NCBI GenBank assembly: GCA_913047375.1
Contig: CAJWTV010000005.1
Coordinates: forward strand, 1-64,000
Direction of reading: 5' to 3'
Source of the DNA: an uncultured Polaribacter sp.
GTDB lineage: Bacteria; Bacteroidota; Bacteroidia; Flavobacteriales; Flavobacteriaceae
DNA length: 64,000 nt
Both the position numbers and the translations under genes were made by a program. Under the pieces are notes generated by a model. The model had not been told where the DNA came from. It saw only the letters and a list, made by a program, of their open reading frames with translations, and made no database searches. Below, piece by piece: positions 1-8,523 of the stretch (position 1 is the first letter of the stretch; each line of letters opens with the position of its first letter).

Positions 1-54
1 CTGCGACCTCCTCGTCCCAAACGAGGCGCGATGACCGGGCTACGCTACACCCCG
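1..54 (-). tRNA. tRNA-Pro (UGG), 3' part cut by window edge
   Basis: Read on the minus strand this gives the 5' acceptor CGGGGTG, a D-arm, and the anticodon stem CCTCG/CGAGG around the loop TTTGGGA, so the anticodon is UGG (proline). The variable loop is followed by the window edge, so the T-arm and the 3' acceptor strand are missing. It follows tRNA-Ser by 15 nt on the same strand and probably shares its transcript. Confidence 0.93.
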
Positions 55-69
55 AGTGCAATTTCTTTG

Positions 70-153
70 CGGAGAGACAGGGACTCGAACCCTGGCGACA
101 GTTACCCGTCGACAGATTAGCAATCTGCTCCATTACCACTCTGGCACCTCTCC
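70..153 (-). tRNA. tRNA-Ser (GCU)
   Basis: On the minus strand the acceptor GGAGAGG pairs with TCTCTCC (one G-T pair), followed by discriminator G. The anticodon stem carries GCT between ATT and AAT, and the long variable arm (around GTCGACGGGTAACTGTCG) is the class II feature expected of serine tRNAs. CCA is not encoded. It is 84 nt long and stands first in a short tRNA transcript with tRNA-Pro behind it. Confidence 0.96.
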
Positions 154-196
154 TTTAGACATCAAAAATGAATTTTGATATTAAAAATTGCGAGTG

Positions 197-227
197 CAAA
201 TGTAGTATTACAATTACACTTTTGCAA
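197..227 (-). promoter_or_regulatory. Promoter of the tRNA-Ser/tRNA-Pro transcript
   Basis: On the minus strand a TTG (225-227) is followed after 20 nt by TACATTTG (197-204). This matches the Bacteroidota sigma-ABfr pattern of a -33 TTG/TTTG and a -7 TAnnTTTG box. The bases right after the -7 box, CACTCGC, are unusually G+C-rich and recur at the rplS promoter. Confidence 0.75.
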
Positions 228-254
228 GATTAATATAAAAAAATTATTATTATT

Positions 255-2306
255 TTACTCTGGATATTCTACTCGTAAATGATATATATTCATTAACTTT
301 TTCTTAATCACCTTTTTAATGATTTCTATCTCCTTAAAAGTAATATCAGAATTTAAAAACTGACCATCATTCATCTGTTTATTTATGATTTTATTGATCA
401 ATTCATCAATTAGTAAAGCAGTAGGTGTTTTAATACTTTTTGAAGCCGCTTCAGAAGCATCACACATCATTAAAATAGCAGTTTCTTTTGAAAAAGGGAT
501 AGGCCCATTATATTGAAATTTCTTAATATCAACATCTGGGTTATTTTCTTTTTCTTTCATATAGAAATAATAAGTAGTACTAGTACCATGATGTGTTCTT
601 ATAAAATCGATAATTCTATCTGGTAAATTATTTTTTTTGGCTATTTCTATTCCTTTAATCACATGGTCAGTAATAATTTTAGAACTGTCTGTATATGAGA
701 TATCGTTATGAGGGTTTACTGATGTTGTTTGATTTTCTGTAAAATACATTGGGTTAGACATTTTACCTATATCATGGTAGAGTGCTCCTGTTCTTACTAG
801 CATAGAATTTGCACCAATTTCGTTTGCTGCAGCTTCTGCTAAATTTGCAACTTGCATGGAATGCTGAAAAGTTCCAGGCGCTGTTTCATTTAGCTCTCTT
901 AACAACTTACTATTAGTATTTGATAGCTCTAACAAAGTAACATCAGAAACTAAACCAAATAATTTTTCGTAGATATAGATAAAAAAGATAGCTAAAAATG
1001 ATAGAACACCGTTAGCTGCAAACATCATAAAATAATATCTATTTATTTGCGATGCATCTCCTTCCTTAATAATAGAGAAAGCAAAATAAGTAAGCATATA
1101 AATAAGTGTAATTTGACCTATAGAAATAAATAAATTTGCTCTTTTATATAATTCTGAAACAGTAAGAATTGTTACAATACCTGCAATAATATGAAGGTAA
1201 ATAAACTCAAAACTATTTGGAACAATAAATCCTAAAAGCAAAATAGTTAATACATGAGTAAATAAGCCCAATCTAGCGTCAAAAAAAGCTTTTAATACAA
1301 TTGGTAAAATACTCAAGGGAACTACATATAAATAATCTGAATTATATTTAATAACCAAAGTCTGAATTAAAATCATTAAAAAAACATTCAGAAAAATAAA
1401 TGTCACCTTATTGTTATTATTATAAATTTCTATTCTGTATTTCTGTAGAAATAATAAAAGCATTAATAAGGCCAAAGATACTAGTATGGCGTAACCAAAA
1501 ATAATCCAATTATAAGAAGATTCTGTCCAAACTTTAGACTCAGATTCACTTTTGAAAGAGTTTAATACTGCTAACTTCTCCCCTTCTACTATTCCTCCTT
1601 TTGAGATAATTAACTTTCCTTTAGAAACCATCCCTTTTGTGTAAGAAATTTGATCTATCTCTAACTGAATCATTTTATCTGTAAGAAACCGGTCAAAGGA
1701 AACGTTAGGTTTTATAATTTCTGATAAAATATTTAAAATACTATTCTTTATATAGCTAGTTTGATCATCCTCTAACTCATTTTTTATTTCTAAAAACACT
1801 CTATTAGATGTTAATAGTGTTTTGTATGGAACATCTTGAATCTGATTGTTCTCTTTAAGCACTACCATAATATTTTCATCAGGGACCGCTCCTTCACTGA
1901 GTACTTCTAAAAAACCGCTAGCGTATATTTTCTTAATAATTTTATCTGCTTTAGAAGTATAAAAGTTAAAATCGCTGTCATTAATAGTATTCGTTAATAA
2001 ATTCAATCGGTTTTTAAAACTCTCTAAAACTTCTTTTTGAATAAACGAATTATAAAGAAAATAAAATTTTGCATTCTCTTTTATGAGTTGTTTCTCTATT
2101 ATAATTTCTTTATCTGTTTTCTGTATAGCAAAATTAAAAGTTGCATATAGATTATCATATTCCCAAACTTGACCATTTTTAAAATCATATTTAAACTGCC
2201 CTCCTTTTGGAAAAAGATAAACGATTGCAACTGTAGTTAACAAAAACAATAATACTTTATAGATAATGGTATTATTCTGATAAATTTTATTTACAACTTT
2301 ACGCAT
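255..2306 (-). CDS. 7TM-HD family membrane phosphohydrolase (PgpH-like)
   Basis: This 683-residue membrane protein has the PgpH layout: an N-terminal anchor (about residues 18-33), an extracytoplasmic 7TMR-HDED-type domain (to about 265), a block of roughly seven hydrophobic helices (about 268-450), and a cytoplasmic HD domain with HDIGK at about 511-515 plus further His/Asp metal ligands (THHGT, CDASEA). Characterised PgpH proteins hydrolyse cyclic di-AMP; that substrate is inferred from family and not visible in the sequence. It is transcribed alone, leftward toward the tRNAs, with a good -7 box 20 nt above its ATG. Length is typical for flavobacterial members. Confidence 0.9.
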   Translation of the reverse strand: MRKVVNKIYQNNTIIYKVLLFLLTTVAIVYLFPKGGQFKYDFKNGQVWEYDNLYATFNFAIQKTDKEIIIEKQLIKENAKFYFLYNSFIQKEVLESFKNRLNLLTNTINDSDFNFYTSKADKIIKKIYASGFLEVLSEGAVPDENIMVVLKENNQIQDVPYKTLLTSNRVFLEIKNELEDDQTSYIKNSILNILSEIIKPNVSFDRFLTDKMIQLEIDQISYTKGMVSKGKLIISKGGIVEGEKLAVLNSFKSESESKVWTESSYNWIIFGYAILVSLALLMLLLFLQKYRIEIYNNNNKVTFIFLNVFLMILIQTLVIKYNSDYLYVVPLSILPIVLKAFFDARLGLFTHVLTILLLGFIVPNSFEFIYLHIIAGIVTILTVSELYKRANLFISIGQITLIYMLTYFAFSIIKEGDASQINRYYFMMFAANGVLSFLAIFFIYIYEKLFGLVSDVTLLELSNTNSKLLRELNETAPGTFQHSMQVANLAEAAANEIGANSMLVRTGALYHDIGKMSNPMYFTENQTTSVNPHNDISYTDSSKIITDHVIKGIEIAKKNNLPDRIIDFIRTHHGTSTTYYFYMKEKENNPDVDIKKFQYNGPIPFSKETAILMMCDASEAASKSIKTPTALLIDELINKIINKQMNDGQFLNSDITFKEIEIIKKVIKKKLMNIYHLRVEYPE

Positions 2307-2325
2307 AGAAAAAAGTTTATATTAA

Positions 2326-2333
2326 CAAACTTA
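2326..2333 (-). promoter_or_regulatory. -7 box of the 7TM-HD gene
   Basis: Minus-strand TAAGTTTG fits TAnnTTTG and lies about 20 nt above the ATG at 2306. No convincing -33 box is visible. Confidence 0.5.
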
Positions 2334-2398
2334 CAGTAAAAAAAGCAGGGCTTAAAATTCACTGAAAGATATAAAAGTGAAAATTAATTAAAAATCGT

Positions 2399-2406
2399 TA
2401 TTTTCG
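2399..2406 (+). promoter_or_regulatory. Possible -7 box of the thiolase gene
   Basis: TATTTTCG followed by CAG differs from TAnnTTTG by one base and stands 37 nt before the thiolase ATG. It is divergent from the 7TM-HD promoter 66 nt away. Confidence 0.35.
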
Positions 2407-2442
2407 CAGTAGTAAAAATAATAAAAATTCATCTTATAAAAT

Positions 2443-3618
2443 ATGAAAGAAGTAGTAATTGTATCTGTTGCTAGAACACCTATCGGAAGTTTTATGGGCA
2501 GCTTATCCTCTGTGCCAGCAACACGATTAGGCGCTGTTGCTATAAAAGGAGCTTTAAAAAAGATTAACCTCCAACCGGAAATGGTTGACGAAGTTTATAT
2601 GGGTAATGTTGTTTCTGCAGGACTAGGACAAGCTCCTGCTAGACAGTCAGCAATTTATGCAGGAATCCCAGAGACTGTTCCTTGTACTACAGTAAATAAA
2701 GTCTGTGCATCTGGTATGAAATCAATCATGTTAGCGGCACAAAGTATCGCTTTAGGTGATTCTGATGTTGTTGTGGCCGGGGGAATGGAAAACATGAGTA
2801 TGATTCCGCATTACCAATACGCAAGAAATGGAAATAAATTTGGTCCAATTACTATAGAGGACGGAATGCAAAGAGATGGATTAGTAGACGCTTATGATAA
2901 AGTAGCAATGGGGGTTTGTGCAGATGCATGTGCCGCCAAATATAATTTTTCTAGAGAAGACCAAGATGCTTATGCTATACAATCTTATCATCGTTCTGCT
3001 GCTGCTTGGAAAGCAGGTAAGTTTTCAGATGAAATTGTACCAGTAGCAATACCTCAAAGGCGCGGTGAGCCAATTATTTTCTCAGAAGATGAAGAATATA
3101 AGAATGTAAAAATGGATAAAATTCCTAATTTACGAGCTGCTTTTAGTAAAGACGGAACTGTAACGGCTGCAAATGCATCAACAATTAATGATGGTGGTGC
3201 AGCGTTAATTTTAATGTCAGCTGAGAAAGCAAAGGAATTAAATATTACTCCTATAGCAAAAATTAGAAGTTATGCAGACGCCGCACAAGAACCAAAATGG
3301 TTTACAACTGCACCAGCGAAGGCATTACCAAAAGCTTTAAAGAAGGCAAATATTTCAATAAATGATGTAGATTATTTTGAGTTAAATGAAGCTTTTTCTA
3401 TTGTAGGTTTAGCTAACATGAAGATATTAGGTCTTTCAGATGATAATGTAAATGTTAACGGAGGGGCAGTTTCTTTAGGTCATCCTTTAGGAGTCTCAGG
3501 TGCAAGAATTGTAATTGCATTAACCTCTATTTTAAAACAAAATAATGCTAAAATTGGAGCTGCTGGAATTTGTAATGGTGGAGGTGGTGCTAGCGCTATG
3601 ATTTTGGAAAAAATTTAA
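2443..3618 (+). CDS. Acetyl-CoA C-acetyltransferase (thiolase)
   Basis: The enzyme condenses two acetyl-CoA to acetoacetyl-CoA or thiolyses 3-ketoacyl-CoA in the cytoplasm. All thiolase landmarks are present in 391 residues: nucleophile Cys88 in NKVCASGMKS, His347 in GHPLGVSGAR and Cys377 in GICNGGGGASA. The length and short-chain-type signature (GGMENMS) suit a biosynthetic-type thiolase II, but substrate chain length cannot be read from sequence. The next gene, an NlpC/P60 hydrolase, begins 15 nt after the stop, so the two are probably cotranscribed. Confidence 0.93.
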   Translation: MKEVVIVSVARTPIGSFMGSLSSVPATRLGAVAIKGALKKINLQPEMVDEVYMGNVVSAGLGQAPARQSAIYAGIPETVPCTTVNKVCASGMKSIMLAAQSIALGDSDVVVAGGMENMSMIPHYQYARNGNKFGPITIEDGMQRDGLVDAYDKVAMGVCADACAAKYNFSREDQDAYAIQSYHRSAAAWKAGKFSDEIVPVAIPQRRGEPIIFSEDEEYKNVKMDKIPNLRAAFSKDGTVTAANASTINDGGAALILMSAEKAKELNITPIAKIRSYADAAQEPKWFTTAPAKALPKALKKANISINDVDYFELNEAFSIVGLANMKILGLSDDNVNVNGGAVSLGHPLGVSGARIVIALTSILKQNNAKIGAAGICNGGGGASAMILEKI

Positions 3619-3633
3619 TTTTAAAAAACGATT

Positions 3634-4404
3634 TTGTTATACGGAATTTGTAATTTAAGTATTGTTCCTCTTCGTTTAGAAGATTCTGATATGTCAGAAA
3701 TGGTAAACCAAGTTTTATTTGGGGAACATTTTGAGGTTTTAGAAAAGGATAAAAAGTGGAGTAAAATTAAACTTCAACACGACAATTACGAGGGTTATAT
3801 TGATAACAAGCAATATGAAGAAATTACTCAAGATATATTCATTAAATTATCTGATGGAGAGAAGAAATATTCGGGAGAATTTGTTGATTTCATAACTGAT
3901 AACCAAAATAATCTAACTACAATCCCTATTGGATCTAGTCTTCCTTTTTTTGAAAATAATTCATTTTCTATAAACCAATCTGTATTTTCATATGATGGAA
4001 ATATTTTTAACAAAAAACTACCAAAAAAAGAACTAGTAAGTAAAGCACTTCTTTTTCTAAATTCACCTTATTTATGGGGTGGTAGAACTCCTTTTGGAAT
4101 TGATTGCTCTGGCTTTACACAAATGGTTTACAGACTATGTGGCTATGACCTATTAAGAGATGCTAAAGACCAAACCAAACAAGGAGAAGTTTTAAGTTTT
4201 ATTGAAGAAAGTGAAGCTGGAGATTTAGCTTTTTTTGACAACGAGGAAGGCAATATTACACATGTAGGAATTATTATGAATGATTACAACATCATTCATG
4301 CTCATGGTAAAGTCAGAATCGATACTTTAGATCACAGTGGTATTTATAATGTAGATTCTCGAAAACATACACACAAATTAAGAGTAATTAAAAAAATAAT
4401 ATAA
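3634..4404 (+). CDS. NlpC/P60-family (C40) peptidoglycan endopeptidase with SH3-like N-terminus
   Basis: This 256-residue protein probably cleaves peptide stems of peptidoglycan. The N-terminal half resembles bacterial SH3 domains (about 1-65 and a second weaker unit). The C-terminal NlpC/P60 domain has Cys158 in GIDCSGFTQ, His210 in ITHVGI and a third polar residue at His222/His224 (IIHAHG). The start is a TTG: the residues it adds, YGICNLSIVPLR, belong to the conserved SH3 fold, whereas the first ATG (residue 20) would delete them. I see no signal peptide, so export is unexplained. It is downstream of thiolase by 15 nt. Confidence 0.88.
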   Translation: MLYGICNLSIVPLRLEDSDMSEMVNQVLFGEHFEVLEKDKKWSKIKLQHDNYEGYIDNKQYEEITQDIFIKLSDGEKKYSGEFVDFITDNQNNLTTIPIGSSLPFFENNSFSINQSVFSYDGNIFNKKLPKKELVSKALLFLNSPYLWGGRTPFGIDCSGFTQMVYRLCGYDLLRDAKDQTKQGEVLSFIEESEAGDLAFFDNEEGNITHVGIIMNDYNIIHAHGKVRIDTLDHSGIYNVDSRKHTHKLRVIKKII

Positions 4405-4443
4405 CAAAAAAACCTAAACTTTAAAGTCTAGGTTTTTTGTTAT
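4401..4443. terminator. Bidirectional terminator between convergent genes
   Basis: ACAAAAAAACCTA pairs with TAGGTTTTTTGT around a short AT-rich inner stem ACTT/AAGT, with one mismatch. A-tract and T-tract flank the stem, so it can end both the NlpC/P60 transcript and the leftward gyrA-TPR transcript. Confidence 0.8.
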
Positions 4444-4459
4444 ATATAATTAATTAATA

Positions 4460-5704
4460 TTATTTCATTTCCTTGTAGTAAGCTCTAAATTCTTTTGACT
4501 TATCATCCATTTCTAAAGTATCATATATATTTAAAAGTGTCTTTACTGTATCCAATGTTCTTTTTATGCTATCTGCTTTTTCTAGGTGATATAAAGCTTT
4601 AGAACAAACATCTCTTTGCTTTTGCTCTAATTCATCATACTTTTTAAAGTCGCTTAAACTTTCATTCATTTCTTCGACTATGGCAACTCTTTCATTTAAA
4701 ATTGAATAAGCTAAATTTAAATGAGCGTCTCTATACTCTGGATCTAATTCAATGGCTTTTCTATAATACCCTTCTGCTTCTGCTTTCTTTTTTTGATTAT
4801 AATTAACAACCCCTAAATTAAAAAATAATGCAGGATTATTTGGGTCCATTTTAACAGCTTCTTCCATAAGCTCACCAAACTTATCCATTTTGTCTAATTT
4901 AATATATAATTCAGCTTCTGCTAAAAGTAAATTTATATCATTCGGGTTTGCTTCTCTTGCTACACTTAATGCTTTAATTGCTAAATCAACTTTACCTTGA
5001 TCCTTCAATATTAAAGCAATATTTTTAACAATAGTTGAGCTCTTAGATTCAGAGCTTTTATCTACTGGGTTAATATATAATCCCGATTTAACACCACCAT
5101 CCCTGAGTGCTTTTGAGTCAAAAGACTCTTCTAGACCAGATTTATTATTAGATGCAAAATACTCAATAACAATACCTGTATATCCAATCTTCTCTAATTC
5201 TTTATAATAACTGATAGCTGTATCATATTCTTTTGCTTGTGTAGCACTTACTGCTGCATTATACATAAAGGCTGTATCTTTGGGGCTTAACTTATAGGTT
5301 AAATAAAATAGCTGAGTCGCTCTACTAAAATCTTTTTCAACATTATATAGTTTTAAAGCTTTTTCTGAAACCTCTTTTGTCAATTGGCCTAACATTGGCA
5401 ATGCCTTACTAGAATATCTTTTTCTGCCTATTTCTTCTTCAAATGAAATGAGTTTATTAAAAGATTCTGCGGCAACTTTATATTTCTTTTGACCTGCAAA
5501 AGCTTGTCCTTTTAAAAAATAAAATTCTGCCTTATTTTTATCAGACATATTACCCATTAAAGACTCTGCGGATGAAATAGCAGTTATTGCTTCAGCAAAA
5601 ACTTTATTTTTAATTGCTTTTTTTGCGGCTTTTAGTTCATTTTTTTGTGCAAAAGCAACAATAGAAATTAGTACTAAAAACAATGTTATAATTTGTTTTT
5701 TCAT
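4460..5704 (-). CDS. Exported TPR-repeat protein
   Basis: A 414-residue protein with a clear signal peptide (KKQIITLFLVLISIVAFAQ, cleavage after about residue 19) followed by tetratricopeptide repeats; the best are near residues 235-330, including ALFFNLGVVNYNQKKKAEA and the following AEGYYRKAIELDPEYRDAH. It should act as a periplasmic or surface-associated scaffold, with no catalytic motif visible. It begins 25 nt after the gyrA stop, so it is probably the second gene of a gyrA operon. A functional link to gyrase is not implied by the sequence, since this protein is exported. Confidence 0.85.
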   Translation of the reverse strand: MKKQIITLFLVLISIVAFAQKNELKAAKKAIKNKVFAEAITAISSAESLMGNMSDKNKAEFYFLKGQAFAGQKKYKVAAESFNKLISFEEEIGRKRYSSKALPMLGQLTKEVSEKALKLYNVEKDFSRATQLFYLTYKLSPKDTAFMYNAAVSATQAKEYDTAISYYKELEKIGYTGIVIEYFASNNKSGLEESFDSKALRDGGVKSGLYINPVDKSSESKSSTIVKNIALILKDQGKVDLAIKALSVAREANPNDINLLLAEAELYIKLDKMDKFGELMEEAVKMDPNNPALFFNLGVVNYNQKKKAEAEGYYRKAIELDPEYRDAHLNLAYSILNERVAIVEEMNESLSDFKKYDELEQKQRDVCSKALYHLEKADSIKRTLDTVKTLLNIYDTLEMDDKSKEFRAYYKEMK

Positions 5705-5729
5705 TATTATTCTTAATTAAAATTTATTA

Positions 5730-8261
5730 TTATTCTTGATTTTCGTTAGATTCATTTACATCGTCTGAACTATTTTCATTTTCTTCCTCTAAACCTTCTT
5801 CATTGATATCTTCATCAGTATCCTCTTCGTGTGCAACTTTAGCAACAGCAGCGATACTATCTGAATCTTTAATATTTATTAAACGTACTCCTTGAGTTGC
5901 TCGTCCCATCACTCTTAAATCCTCAACAGCCATTCTAATTGTTAAACCAGATCTATTGATAATCATTAAATCATTAGAATCATCAACATTTTTTATAGCT
6001 ACTAAATTTCCTGTCTTTTCAGATATGTTTAAAGTTTTTACTCCTTTACCTCCTCTATTAGTGATTCTATAATCCTCTAATTTAGAACGCTTGCCATAAC
6101 CTTTTTCAGAAACAACTAAAATATTACTATCCATGTCATTTACTGCTATCATACCTATTAGTTCATCAGATTCACTTTGTAGAGTAATTCCTCGAACTCC
6201 AGAAGCTGTTCTTCCCATAGGTCGAGTTTTAGCTTCTTCAAAACGAATAGTTTTACCAGATTTTAAAGCTAACATTACTTGGCTATCACCAGTTGTTAAT
6301 TTTGCTTCTAATAATTCATCTCCTTCTTTAATTGTAATTGCATTAATACCATTTGTTCTTGGACGAGAATATTGTTCAAGAGAAGTCTTTTTAACTTGAC
6401 CTTTCTTTGTTGCCATAATTACATAATGACTATTGATATATTCTTCATCTTTTAAATCTTGTGTTACTAAAAAAGCTTTTACTTTATCGTCTTGCTCAAT
6501 ATTGATTAAGTTTTGCATAGCTCTACCTTTGGTGTTTTTACCACCTTCTGGTATTTCATATACTCGCATCCAGAATACTTTTCCTTTTTGAGTAAAGAAC
6601 ATCATATATTGATGATTTGTACCTACAAATAAATGTTCTAAGAAATCTTCATTTCTAGTAGTAGCACCTTTTTGTCCTCTTCCTCCTCTATTTTGGACTT
6701 TATATTCATCTAGATTTGTTCTCTTTAAATATCCTGCATTAGAAATTGTTACAACTACTTTGGTGTCAGGAATCATATCTTCAATTCGCATATCACCTCC
6801 AGCATATTCTATAACAGATCTTCGCTCATCCCCGTATTTATCTTTAATAAGGAGTAATTCATCTTTTATAATTTGATAACGTCTAGGTTCATTAGTTAAG
6901 ATATCTTTTAAATCTGAAATTGTTTCTATAATTGCATCAAATTCAGTACGTAATTTATCTTGTTCTAATCCAGTTAATTGACGTAAACGCATCTCTACAA
7001 TAGCCTTGGCTTGAATTTCTGACAATTCAAAACGAGTAATTAAAGCCTCTCTTGCCTCATCTGCATTACTAGAACCTCTAATTATTTTAATTACTTCATC
7101 AATATTATCTGATGCAATAATTAAACCCTCTAATATATGTGCTCTTGCTTCTGCTTTCTTTAATTCAAATTCTGTTCTCCTAACAACTACTTCATGTCTA
7201 TGTTCTACAAAATAATGAATTAACTGCTTTAAGTTTAGTTGCTCTGGACGTCCTTTTACCAAAGCAATATTATTTACACTAAAAGAAGTCTGTAATTGTG
7301 TGTATTTGTATAATTTATTTAAAACAATATTTGGAATTGCATCACGCTTTAAGATGTATACTACTCGCATTCCATTTCTATCAGACTCATCTCGAATATT
7401 TGAAATCCCCTCTAACTTTTTATCATTTACTAGTTCAGCAGTTTTCTTAATCATTTCTGCCTTATTCACCTGGTAAGGTATTTCTGTAACAATAATACAT
7501 TCTCTACCCTTAACCTCTTCTATAACTGCTTTAGCGCGCATTACAATACGTCCACGACCAGTATGAAAAGCATCTCTTACACCATCATAACCGTAAATAG
7601 TCCCTCCAGTTGGAAAATCTGGTGCAGTTATATGCTCCATCAATCCGTCTATATCAATATCATTGTTTTCAATATATGCAACAGTACCATTAATTACTTC
7701 AGTAAGATTGTGCGGAGCCATATTAGTAGCCATACCTACTGCAATTCCAGAAGCTCCGTTTACTAATAGATTAGGAATTCTGGTTGGTAAAACTGTTGGT
7801 TCCTGAAGTGTATCATCAAAGTTTAAACGATGATCTACAGTATCTTTTTCAATATCAGCTAACATATCTTCTGATATTTTCTGCATCCTCACCTCTGTGT
7901 AACGCATTGCTGCCGGAGAATCTCCATCAACGGACCCAAAGTTACCCTGGCCATCAACCATCATATAGCGAACACTCCAATTTTGTGCCATACGGACCAT
8001 AGAATCATAAACAGAAGTATCTCCATGTGGGTGATATTTCCCTAAAACTTCACCTACAATTCTTGCTGATTTTTTATAGGTACCGGTTGCTTTAATTCCA
8101 AGTTCATGCATACCGAACAATACTCTTCTATGTACCGGTTTTAGACCATCTCTTACATCTGGTAATGCTCTTGAAACAATAACTGACATCGAGTAATCGA
8201 TGTATGCAGATTTCATCTGCTCTTCAATGTTAATCGGAATTAACTTTTCTCCGTCTGCCAT
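5730..8261 (-). CDS. gyrA: DNA gyrase subunit A
   Basis: The 843-residue cleavage-religation subunit of gyrase. The active-site tyrosine is Tyr121 in [10 protein letters not shown]. The winged-helix segment reads [12 protein letters not shown], so the residue at the position of E. coli Ser83 is threonine and the Asp87 equivalent is kept. The C-terminal beta-pinwheel contains the GyrA-box NRGGRGQKG, which favours gyrase over topoisomerase IV ParC, and ends in an acidic tail (about 805-843) seen in many gyrase A subunits. The gene is divergent from clpC across a 262-nt spacer and is followed by the TPR gene. Confidence 0.97.
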   Translation of the reverse strand: MADGEKLIPINIEEQMKSAYIDYSMSVIVSRALPDVRDGLKPVHRRVLFGMHELGIKATGTYKKSARIVGEVLGKYHPHGDTSVYDSMVRMAQNWSVRYMMVDGQGNFGSVDGDSPAAMRYTEVRMQKISEDMLADIEKDTVDHRLNFDDTLQEPTVLPTRIPNLLVNGASGIAVGMATNMAPHNLTEVINGTVAYIENNDIDIDGLMEHITAPDFPTGGTIYGYDGVRDAFHTGRGRIVMRAKAVIEEVKGRECIIVTEIPYQVNKAEMIKKTAELVNDKKLEGISNIRDESDRNGMRVVYILKRDAIPNIVLNKLYKYTQLQTSFSVNNIALVKGRPEQLNLKQLIHYFVEHRHEVVVRRTEFELKKAEARAHILEGLIIASDNIDEVIKIIRGSSNADEAREALITRFELSEIQAKAIVEMRLRQLTGLEQDKLRTEFDAIIETISDLKDILTNEPRRYQIIKDELLLIKDKYGDERRSVIEYAGGDMRIEDMIPDTKVVVTISNAGYLKRTNLDEYKVQNRGGRGQKGATTRNEDFLEHLFVGTNHQYMMFFTQKGKVFWMRVYEIPEGGKNTKGRAMQNLINIEQDDKVKAFLVTQDLKDEEYINSHYVIMATKKGQVKKTSLEQYSRPRTNGINAITIKEGDELLEAKLTTGDSQVMLALKSGKTIRFEEAKTRPMGRTASGVRGITLQSESDELIGMIAVNDMDSNILVVSEKGYGKRSKLEDYRITNRGGKGVKTLNISEKTGNLVAIKNVDDSNDLMIINRSGLTIRMAVEDLRVMGRATQGVRLINIKDSDSIAAVAKVAHEEDTDEDINEEGLEEENENSSDDVNESNENQE

Positions 8262-8441
8262 ATAAATATTCTATTAATTTTTGTTATATTTTTTAGTATA
8301 GGCAAGATAGTATTTATATCAGTATTTACAAAGGTTTTAGCCTTTCTAAAACAGAAGAGTTATCAACATTATTTAATAATATTTTACATTATTTTATCTT
8401 ACTGATATTCAGTGGTTTTTATCATTATAAATAGGCAAAAT

Positions 8442-8463
8442 TGTCAGTTTTTTAAGCTTGGCA
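8442..8463 (+). promoter_or_regulatory. Candidate control element ahead of clpC
   Basis: The 262-nt gyrA/clpC spacer contains TGTCAGTTT (8442-8450) followed by TGGCA (8459-8463), about 60-80 nt before the clpC ATG. The same TGTCAGTTT in the same orientation lies just ahead of lon. A near -7 box TAAATTTA stands closer to clpC. No other gene or RNA is visible in this spacer. A regulatory role is inference from the sharing by two protease genes. Confidence 0.35.
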
Positions 8464-8523
8464 TATTTTTTGTGATTTTCTTGTAAAAAAAAGGAGTAAA
8501 TTTACAATATATATACACAAAGT

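Noticed and set aside
7563-8002. Two plus-strand ORFs inside gyrA
   Set aside because: Antisense shadows of gyrA with low-complexity composition and no recognisable family.
8360-8368. TTATCAACA resembling a DnaA box in the gyrA/clpC spacer
   Set aside because: A single copy with a mismatch to TTATCCACA, no cluster and no dnaA or other origin genes; not supported as an origin.
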